A stretch of DNA of 12,277 nucleotides from Porticoccaceae bacterium UBA4026 (lineage in GTDB: Bacteria > Pseudomonadota > Gammaproteobacteria > Pseudomonadales > Porticoccaceae), in the NCBI GenBank assembly GCA_002382445.1, contig DGAQ01000061.1:55740-68016 (forward strand), written 5' to 3'. Positions 6,327 through 12,277 of the stretch are shown one piece after another. Below the pieces are notes generated by a model. It had not been told where the DNA came from, ran no database searches, and saw nothing but the letters and a program-made list of their open reading frames with translations. Numbering within the stretch: position 1 is the first letter of the stretch; every line of letters begins with the position of its first letter. The translations under genes and the position numbers were made by a program.

Positions 6327-6570
6327 AAACAATTTTTTAAGCAGGAGCGAGTGAAAGACTATATTGTATAAAAAGTGTACTTTTATTGGCCTGTAATTTG
6401 ATGCCTGTTTGCATAGCATATCTCCCTTGAACTTGAAATTATTGGCAACAGATAGAGTATTCTTATAGAAGATTATTAATAATTATTTTTCCCAATGACT
6501 CGAGAGACTTGAATTTTCGGATTTATGTGACAGCGCCCGTAAATTGCCAAAAGCACCTAAGGATATAAAA

Positions 6571-6609
6571 GATAAGAAGAAAATAAACTCAAGCCGTATA
6601 GCGTTGAGT
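6571..6609 (-). terminator. Candidate intrinsic terminator after the phosphatase-family gene
   Basis: On the minus strand, ACTCAA (6609-6604) and TTGAGT (6592-6587) form a 6-base-pair stem around an 11-base loop, followed directly by the T-rich tract TTATTTTCTTCTT (6586-6574). It begins 42 bases after the stop at 6651. The stem is short but the T-tract is good. Confidence 0.4.
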
Positions 6610-6650
6610 CACTGCACATCAATAATGACCTGCCAACAGCACAACATCTC

Positions 6651-8138
6651 CTATTGGATTGTAAACACTTTTGATTCTGCGAGCTGTTCGTTGCTATCAT
6701 CCTTCATCAGGCGAATTACATATGATCCTGGTTCAAGAGGCCAGCCATATTCCGATGTTGTCCGGTTAAGGCTCAGGTGACCATCGGGTCTCGCATTGGT
6801 ATAGGCCCAGGGGCCATCAGCTTCGTTTCCTGCGGAAGCCTCTGAGCGGTAAACCATCACATAATCGTTGCGATTAGCGGGACTGTTATGCCACCGAATA
6901 TCAATCGGATCGTTCTGATTGAACAAAAGGCCAATGACATCGACCGTTGGTGTGGCCTGGGCCCCAAGCACCCAAAAGCCTCGCGACGAGAGGGCGCCAT
7001 TTTCCGCTGATCCCATTTCCACTCTATATTCGCCTGGTGTGAAAAGATGATCCGGAAAAAGCAGATGACCCCCGCTACCTAAGGGTTGCCTAGCGAGGAC
7101 CTGTTGGGCGTCGTCAACGCGAATCAATGAGATAATGACCTGAGTATCAGCAGGGCCATGAGCGTAAACCTCAACATTTTCGCCCATTCGATAAACTCGA
7201 CGCGCCGTAGTGATTAGTGGCGGCATCGGTGCCGACATGACCTGGAATTGGGAGACTACAGCGCGATGATCACTTGGCCAGGGCATGACACTGATCGATA
7301 CATCGGCCTGGTTGGCCTCGCCGACAATCTCGCTCGACTGAACGGTTGCCGGACCCTCATACCAGACAAAATCAATGCGGTCATGAGCATCATTCTCACC
7401 GGGTGTATAGAGGTCAAGCGGCGGGCGTCCCGCCCACCAAGTAAGGCCCGGATTCCTAACCGGGTCAGGATAAATAACTCGCCAGGAGTCCTTGAAACCT
7501 GCCGCAGTGACAGCGCGGCTTACAGGCCAGTCAACGGCACGGGTTAAAAATGGTCGCGACCCCACCATTGCTTCAACCCAGTCTGTATGGGCCGGGGCGT
7601 TAAAATCACCGGTTATAAAAACAGGCATACCACTCTCCACAAGTGGTGTTAAAACCTCTAGGTAAGGTTGGATTTTGGGTAGCCGCACAGATCGCTCAAT
7701 CGCCAGAACATCATCTGTCGTTGCCCCGTCTCGAATTGCCTCCGGGCCGTAAGGATAAGAGGGCAAATGAACATTTGCTATGACCACAATTTTGCCAGGT
7801 TCAACCTCGACATAGACATAGCGACCCTCAGCACCCAGTGGATCGATCAACGGATATCGGGAGATGACATAATTGCTCAAATCATAATACCAACCGAGAG
7901 CAACAGCAAGACGTTGCAGATTGCCATCAGCTTCCTGAATGCCGACAATATCAGCCCTGGCAACACGAATGGCCTCGACAACATTGTCGAAGCTGATGTT
8001 GGTACCTCCCCATTCAATATTGAAGGACATAATGCGCAAGTCTATTGGCACTGCGGGTTTGCTGCCGATTTTGCCACAAGAAAACAGCATAATGAACGTC
8101 AAGGCTATCGCAACAACGTTAAGGCCTAAGTAGCGCAT
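6651..8138 (-). CDS. Lipoprotein-like endonuclease/exonuclease/phosphatase-family enzyme
   Basis: A 495-residue protein. Residues 1-20 are a hydrophobic signal with a lipobox-like LFSC (C21), so it is probably an envelope lipoprotein. The catalytic domain of the DNase I-like phosphoesterase fold spans about 33-300: MSFNIEW (N40, E42), GIQEADG (E69), NVHLPS, GDFNAP (D178, N180), RIDFVW (D256) and SDH (289-291) give the metal site and general acid/base histidine. Two segments follow, about 308-391 and 396-495, with similar layouts ending FTPGEYRVEM and LEPGSYVIRL, consistent with two beta-sandwich domains. I start at the ATG at 8138 because GGAG lies six bases upstream and the signal begins there; a start at 8183 would put 15 charged residues ahead of it. 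Substrate could be nucleic acid, a phospholipid or another phosphodiester. It ends a group of hydrolase genes and is followed by a terminator-like hairpin. Confidence 0.85.
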   Translation of the reverse strand: MRYLGLNVVAIALTFIMLFSCGKIGSKPAVPIDLRIMSFNIEWGGTNISFDNVVEAIRVARADIVGIQEADGNLQRLAVALGWYYDLSNYVISRYPLIDPLGAEGRYVYVEVEPGKIVVIANVHLPSYPYGPEAIRDGATTDDVLAIERSVRLPKIQPYLEVLTPLVESGMPVFITGDFNAPAHTDWVEAMVGSRPFLTRAVDWPVSRAVTAAGFKDSWRVIYPDPVRNPGLTWWAGRPPLDLYTPGENDAHDRIDFVWYEGPATVQSSEIVGEANQADVSISVMPWPSDHRAVVSQFQVMSAPMPPLITTARRVYRMGENVEVYAHGPADTQVIISLIRVDDAQQVLARQPLGSGGHLLFPDHLFTPGEYRVEMGSAENGALSSRGFWVLGAQATPTVDVIGLLFNQNDPIDIRWHNSPANRNDYVMVYRSEASAGNEADGPWAYTNARPDGHLSLNRTTSEYGWPLEPGSYVIRLMKDDSNEQLAESKVFTIQ

Positions 8139-8378
8139 GTGTTTCTCCGTCAGTTCGTCCAGATTGGTATAAAATCGGGACATCTGAGCTTTACGTTGTC
8201 AGGTTTATTTGTACATTTAAGCATTTAAAATAAAAGTAAATCTTAACCCTTTTGCTAGAGTACAGGAAGGTTTGATACCTCGATGCGCCGCCGATTTCTA
8301 TCAATCTACTACAGGATCCAAGCTACTGACAATCGACAGCTCTTAAAAGCCTGCCATCGTAGCTCTGCAGTTCGATAT

Positions 8379-9248
8379 TCACTGCATCGGTCGGATTAAA
8401 TTCGCAGCAGTAGCTAACTCTGGATTCTTACTGCAGTTCAAGCAGCCTGGAAAGACTGCAACTGGCTCAACTGCTTCGCTCGCCCACTCGGTAATACCTT
8501 TGGTCAGCAGTGCACACACCAGGGACTGACCTTTCTCACTCGGATGGATGCCATCGCCGGCTATGAGCAGCTCATTAATGGGTTGGCCGGATTGCTGTCC
8601 ATAGTCTTCGAACTCCCGAAGGACGTCGATGAGTATTACCCCCGTATGCCGGGCTACTTCGCGAACATCGGCGGCGTAAACATCAAGCAGTGCGTTAAGG
8701 CCGCGTTCTGCACCGGTGTCCAGCAGGCCCGGGTACTGTTGAAAGGCATCAATGTAGAAGGGGTCATCCCACCGCATAGGGTTGGGTGTCATCAGTATGA
8801 TGGCAGCGCCGTCCGACTGCAGCTGGCTTATGATAAAACCCAGGTTATCCCGAAATTCCTCTCGGGTCAGGCGCGGCTTGGTACGTCCTAGATCTATATC
8901 AATCCAGGAATCATTGATGCCAAACTGAATAATCACCAGGTTCGGCTGATGTGCCCTGACGTCGCGATCCAAGCGTTCGCGACCTTCGCGCGTTGTAGTG
9001 TTACCGATGCCTGCGTTAATAACATCGACAGCAATCCCTTGTCTAGCCAGGCTGCGAGGAAGACATTGGGCATAGACTTCACCGGTAGAAGATTTCCAGT
9101 CGTAAACTGCGGTGGTGGAGTCGCCGAACGCCACGATTTGCAACGGGGATTTTTCTGATTGGCTGAATTCACCTGAGAAAGCGGTGAACGGCAATAACAC
9201 GCAGACCAGGGCGATTGACCAGAAAGGACTAAACTGTTGCAACTTCAT
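8379..9248 (-). CDS. Exported SGNH/GDSL-family hydrolase
   Basis: A 289-residue SGNH hydrolase, a family of esterases, lipases and acetylesterases. The four blocks are present: GDST with nucleophile S44, the oxyanion glycine in NAGIGNTTTREG (about G80-82), FGINDS with N112, and DGIHPS with D232 and H235. A signal peptide spans about 1-26 (FSPFWSIALVCVLLPFTAFS), so it acts outside the cytoplasm. The ATG at 9248 is chosen because GGGAG lies eight bases upstream; the GTG at 9254 would be only two bases from that box. The tail has a CLNC pair that might form a disulfide or bind metal. It sits 73 bases after the S9 peptidase gene and 240 bases before the phosphatase-family gene, all in one direction. 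Substrate is unknown; acyl or acetyl esters of polysaccharides or lipids are usual for this fold. Confidence 0.88.
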   Translation of the reverse strand: MKLQQFSPFWSIALVCVLLPFTAFSGEFSQSEKSPLQIVAFGDSTTAVYDWKSSTGEVYAQCLPRSLARQGIAVDVINAGIGNTTTREGRERLDRDVRAHQPNLVIIQFGINDSWIDIDLGRTKPRLTREEFRDNLGFIISQLQSDGAAIILMTPNPMRWDDPFYIDAFQQYPGLLDTGAERGLNALLDVYAADVREVARHTGVILIDVLREFEDYGQQSGQPINELLIAGDGIHPSEKGQSLVCALLTKGITEWASEAVEPVAVFPGCLNCSKNPELATAANLIRPMQ

Positions 9249-9321
9249 TAGCACTTCTCCCGAGGCCGTACAGTCAAAATAAAGTTGGAATTAGATACCT
9301 GTTGCATGGTGTAAGCAAGTT

Positions 9322-11349
9322 TTACTTCAACCATTGATCATACCAATCTAGGTATCGCACCAATACATCGCGATAGAAACTGGGTTTAGAGATACCGTGG
9401 CTTTCGCCGGGATAAATGATCAAACGTGTCGGTACTTCCAAACGTTTTAAAGCCATATACATTTGTTCCGAGTGCATCAAAGGAACGTTATAATCTTCAC
9501 TACCACATAGGAATAGGGTTGGCGTTTTGATACGGTCAGCATGTAAAAAGGGATAGGATACCCGCGCCCAGTTCTCTGGCGTTTCCCATGGCAAGCCTAA
9601 CTCGGCTTCCCAGTCCTGCCACCATTCATCGGTGCCGTAACCCGCCAGCATATTGGATATGCCAGCACCGCTGGTGGCCGCTTTAAACCGGGTATCCGAG
9701 GCAATGACATAATTGGTCAGCATTGCTCCCGCGCTCCATCCCCCGACCCCGAGTCTGTCTTCATCAGCAATACCAATTTTAACCAAGTAATCTGCCGCTG
9801 CAAGCACATCAGGCACATCGGCATTGCCCCAATCTTGATAAATAGTTTTTTGAAAATCAACACCGCGTCCTGAACTACCCCGGGGATTTGGCCCAAAAAC
9901 AACATAGCCATTTGCGGCTAAAAATTGCCAATCAAAATTAAATTCTTGTTGCCACTGCGAGACAGGTCCGCCGTGCAAACGAAATAGGGTGGGGTAGCGA
10001 ACATCGGACCGAAAGCCCGGCGGCTTCATAAGCAAACCATGCAATCTCACTCCGTCGGCCCCCGGATAGCTAACGACCTCCGTACTTGCCAATTGAACCG
10101 AGTCAAGGAAGGCGGTATTAGCATGGGTCAACTGTCTGAGCCCGGTATTTTCAACGACATAAATTTCTGGCAATACATTTGGGGTGCTACTAAGCACGGC
10201 AATTTTTCCTTGTGGACCAAGACTGTACGAACTCACCGTGCGGCCTGCTTTGGTTAAGCGTTTAAACCCCTTCCCATCAAGACCTACGGAAGCCAAATGG
10301 GTGCTTTGGTCATCTTCAAGAATGAAAAATAAACGCTGACCATCAAGAGAAAATTGCGGCGATATGGTATTGCGGTCCAAGGCAGCTGTGGGTTGCTGGC
10401 CTTGATCACCCTGCGCCTCGAAAACGGCTAATTGTTGCAGGCTAAACCAGGATAATTCCATCGGCCCACTTTGGACACAGGCCAACTTGCTACTGTCAGG
10501 GCTCCAAGTCGGCCCGCTGCCCCACCCCCAGATGGGATCGCATTCCATAAAAACGCCCTCGCTTATCTGTTTTGGTTTGGCACCAGTAGTAAGCTCAATG
10601 GTAAGAATATTCCAATTCTCGTGACGATCGGGGTCTTCCCCTAATTTGGTAACATAGGCTATTTTTTTTCCGTCGGGTGAAAAAGACGGCATGATTTCAT
10701 CGAAGGGGCCATTCGTCAGTTGCTCAACACTCAGGTCTTTTAGATCGAGTAAGTGGACACGCGAGCGGGCTTTGCTAAGGTAACCATAACCATCGCGCTT
10801 GAATAACATACGGTCGATGACTAAAGGGCCACCGTCAGCATCAAGGCTGCTGCCTTCAGGCACAACGGCTGATATTATTGCAATATGTTCTGAGTCAGGC
10901 TCCCAATCATAATCCGACACGCCATTTGCAAGGGAGCTCACACGCCGCGGCTTATCGCCTTTCGGATCAATTAGCCAAACTTGATCGGTAAATTCGGTAT
11001 CAGCGCCGGTCGACAAAAAAGCTAAATGTTTGCCATTGGGGCTCCAACGTGGGGTATGTTCTGATTCAGCCGTGGCGGTGAGTTGTACTGTCTCAGACCC
11101 ATCCCAGCGCGTTAACCAGATATCGCTGCGGCTTACATCCGCTTTTGTATCGACTTCGCTAATGGTATAAGCAACCCAAGAACCATCCGGTGAAACCTGA
11201 GGTCCGGAAAGGTCCTTAATTAAGCTAAGATCATCAACACTTATAGCGCGTTTACCATCTGCGCTTGCGTCTAAAGATAATAATAGATTTAAACTAAACA
11301 CCAGTATTATTAGAGGCAGCTTGGCCGATATATTCACACTTTGATTCAT
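9322..11349 (-). CDS. S9-family (prolyl oligopeptidase-like) exported serine peptidase
   Basis: A 675-residue S9 peptidase. After a signal peptide (about 1-31), residues 32-428 form WD-like/TolB-type beta-propeller repeats with recurring SPDG motifs, and residues 429-675 form the alpha/beta-hydrolase domain. The catalytic triad is S539 in GGWSAGA, D619 in CGSEDYNVP and H651 in GESHG; FRLHGGP (about 456-462) supplies the oxyanion region. These enzymes cut short peptides, often as dipeptidyl or acylaminoacyl peptidases. The ATG at 11349 is chosen over a TTG at 11370 because AAGGGA lies nine bases upstream; it begins 22 bases after the serine hydrolase stop, so both are in one operon. Length is normal for S9C-type bacterial enzymes. 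The exact cleavage preference cannot be read. Confidence 0.92.
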   Translation of the reverse strand: MNQSVNISAKLPLIILVFSLNLLLSLDASADGKRAISVDDLSLIKDLSGPQVSPDGSWVAYTISEVDTKADVSRSDIWLTRWDGSETVQLTATAESEHTPRWSPNGKHLAFLSTGADTEFTDQVWLIDPKGDKPRRVSSLANGVSDYDWEPDSEHIAIISAVVPEGSSLDADGGPLVIDRMLFKRDGYGYLSKARSRVHLLDLKDLSVEQLTNGPFDEIMPSFSPDGKKIAYVTKLGEDPDRHENWNILTIELTTGAKPKQISEGVFMECDPIWGWGSGPTWSPDSSKLACVQSGPMELSWFSLQQLAVFEAQGDQGQQPTAALDRNTISPQFSLDGQRLFFILEDDQSTHLASVGLDGKGFKRLTKAGRTVSSYSLGPQGKIAVLSSTPNVLPEIYVVENTGLRQLTHANTAFLDSVQLASTEVVSYPGADGVRLHGLLMKPPGFRSDVRYPTLFRLHGGPVSQWQQEFNFDWQFLAANGYVVFGPNPRGSSGRGVDFQKTIYQDWGNADVPDVLAAADYLVKIGIADEDRLGVGGWSAGAMLTNYVIASDTRFKAATSGAGISNMLAGYGTDEWWQDWEAELGLPWETPENWARVSYPFLHADRIKTPTLFLCGSEDYNVPLMHSEQMYMALKRLEVPTRLIIYPGESHGISKPSFYRDVLVRYLDWYDQWLK

Positions 11350-11371
11350 GACTAATATTCCCTTTTTCAAC

Positions 11372-12277
11372 TTACTTATCGTCGTCTAAGGCCGCTATCT
11401 TTGCCAGTTGCGGATCAATGATTTCCGCAAGACCATCAACAAGCTGCCAAGGTTCACTTCCATTGAGATTGGTGAGCGCCACAATCGTGATATCATCGGC
11501 AAGGTGGCGAGAGAGATAGACGTTAAAACCCTGTGAACTGCCACTGTGATGATACCAAGGCTGAGCCTTAGATTGATGAATGCTCCAGCCAAAACCATAG
11601 GGGTATTCTTGCCCTGAATTGAGTTTCACCGGGGTGTAGATTTGCGCCCAACTAGCCTCACTTAAAATCGCTTTTGCTCGCAAGCCTCTATCCCAGGCCA
11701 GGTAATCTAGCAAACTGAAATACAGGGAACCATCAGCGGTAGTATTGACTAAGGGGGCATACCACTCTTGATTTTTTACTTCGCCTTGCAGTAATTGATA
11801 GCCCGCCGACCTATTGGCAATAATATCCTCTTCGCTAATACCCCTCGCCGTCTTCATCTCTAGTGGTTTGAAGACTCGCTCTTGCAGTACCTCAGCATAA
11901 AATTGACCCGAGACTTTTTTTACCAGAAACCCCAGTAAGGCATAACCGGTATTACTATAATAAAACTCTGCGCCAGCCTCGAAACTGAGTGGTAGGCGGT
12001 AAAAAATATGCCGTAATTCATCCGGAGCATAATCACGCCGTAAATCAAATGCTGCTATACCATCACTACCCATAGCCTCAAAATAATCGGCAATGCCTGA
12101 GCTGTGATTTAAAAGATGCCTAACGGTTATGGGCTGCCAGCTGATAGGTGCATCGGGAAAATATTGTCTTATTGATGTATCGAGAGAAAGTTTGCCCTCT
12201 TCCACCATTAACATCACTGCGACGGCGGTAAACTGCTTGCCTATAGAGGCCGATTGAAACAGCGTTGCAGCAGTAAC
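11372..12277 (-). CDS. Beta-lactamase-family serine hydrolase, 5' end outside window
   Basis: The last 301 codons of a serine hydrolase of the class C beta-lactamase/DD-peptidase/esterase fold. The frame is open to the right edge, so the true start and any signal peptide lie beyond 12277. Visible residues are the SxxK motif SIGK (S11, K14 of the visible part) in LFQSASIGKQFTAVAVM, the second catalytic motif YSN (107-109) in FYYSNTGYALLGF, and HHSG (243-246) in place of the usual KTG. HLLNHSSGI is the typical family segment between these. The HSG variant favours an esterase or D-aminopeptidase-like role over antibiotic resistance. It is the first gene of the hydrolase run here and its stop is 22 bases ahead of the S9 peptidase start, so they are co-transcribed. 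Substrate is unknown. Confidence 0.9.
   Translation of the reverse strand, partial: VTAATLFQSASIGKQFTAVAVMLMVEEGKLSLDTSIRQYFPDAPISWQPITVRHLLNHSSGIADYFEAMGSDGIAAFDLRRDYAPDELRHIFYRLPLSFEAGAEFYYSNTGYALLGFLVKKVSGQFYAEVLQERVFKPLEMKTARGISEEDIIANRSAGYQLLQGEVKNQEWYAPLVNTTADGSLYFSLLDYLAWDRGLRAKAILSEASWAQIYTPVKLNSGQEYPYGFGWSIHQSKAQPWYHHSGSSQGFNVYLSRHLADDITIVALTNLNGSEPWQLVDGLAEIIDPQLAKIAALDDDK

Larger units (their letters stand above)
6021..6650. other. 630-base gene-free stretch with folded element and IS-like terminus
   Basis: No protein gene can be supported on either strand. It contains the candidate terminator of the phosphatase-family gene (6571-6609), a 12-base palindrome ATTATTAATAAT (6472-6483) in an AT-rich tract, an IS3-like terminus with a three-way-junction fold (6205-6326), loosely repeated segments around 6132-6147 and 6171-6187, and the leader of the amidohydrolase gene with a palindrome at 6046-6059. 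Long noncoding spacing and an IS remnant mark this as an insertion hotspot between two transcription units. Confidence 0.6.

Noticed and set aside
6472..6483. Palindrome ATTATTAATAAT as a specific operator or origin element
   Set aside because: Pure AT palindromes are expected by chance in such an AT-rich tract and nothing around it supports a function.
6544..6780. Plus-strand open frame of 78 codons
   Set aside because: More than half overlaps the 3' end of the phosphatase-family gene, and the upstream part is the terminator region; composition shows no protein signal.
7248..8129. Plus-strand open frames inside the phosphatase-family gene
   Set aside because: They mirror a gene with clear catalytic motifs on the minus strand and have no motifs of their own.
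8139..8378. Promoter or small gene between the SGNH and phosphatase-family genes
   Set aside because: No -35/-10 pair with proper spacing and no open frame with a start signal; a hairpin near 8335-8360 lacks a T-run.
11372..12277. Antibiotic-resistance beta-lactamase
   Set aside because: The KTG motif is replaced by HSG and the neighbours are general hydrolases, so the broad serine hydrolase/esterase label is safer.

Overview
The window reads as a piece of a gammaproteobacterial chromosome, most likely from a marine or otherwise aquatic, Cellvibrionales- or Alteromonadales-like organism. That is an inference from moderate GC content, gene style and protein families; no marker gene settles the taxon. 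Every gene that can be supported lies on the minus strand, so transcription runs from high to low coordinates. There are no rRNA or tRNA genes, CRISPR arrays or complete mobile elements. Both ends cut through genes: a serine hydrolase has lost its N-terminus at the right edge and a diaminopimelate-decarboxylase-like gene has lost its C-terminus at the left edge.

Reading with transcription: (1) 12277-11372, a beta-lactamase-family serine hydrolase (class C/esterase-like), followed after 22 bases by (2) an S9 prolyl-oligopeptidase-like peptidase (11349-9322), (3) a secreted SGNH/GDSL hydrolase (9248-8379) and (4) a lipoprotein-like endonuclease/exonuclease/phosphatase-family enzyme with two C-terminal beta-sandwich-like segments (8138-6651). 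A candidate hairpin terminator follows. Next comes a 630-base gene-free stretch (6021-6650). It holds a compact three-way-junction fold and what looks like one orphan terminus of an IS3-type insertion sequence.

(5) A secreted D-aminoacylase-type amidohydrolase (6020-4515) follows, then a short AT-rich spacer with inverted repeats. (6) The C-terminal stub of an acyl-CoA dehydrogenase (about 4300-4121) overlaps the ribosome binding site of (7) a secreted metallo-beta-lactamase-fold hydrolase (4110-3157). (8) An APC-family amino acid permease (about 2980-1655) comes next; its conserved N-terminus is open in frame but has no ATG, GTG or TTG start. After a 419-base spacer with a long imperfect hairpin, (9) the LysA-like decarboxylase (1235 to beyond 1) ends the window.

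Five of the six intact enzymes start with an export or lipoprotein signal, and the serine hydrolase belongs to a usually exported family. The region therefore looks like an accessory set of envelope or secreted hydrolases for esters, peptides, phosphoesters and N-acyl amino acids, next to an amino acid importer and an amino acid decarboxylase. A role in scavenging peptides or D-amino acids is a reasonable reading but is not demonstrated. The most unusual points are the missing permease start codon, the acyl-CoA dehydrogenase stub fused to a live gene's leader, and two strongly folded noncoding stretches (1342-1432 and 6205-6291).
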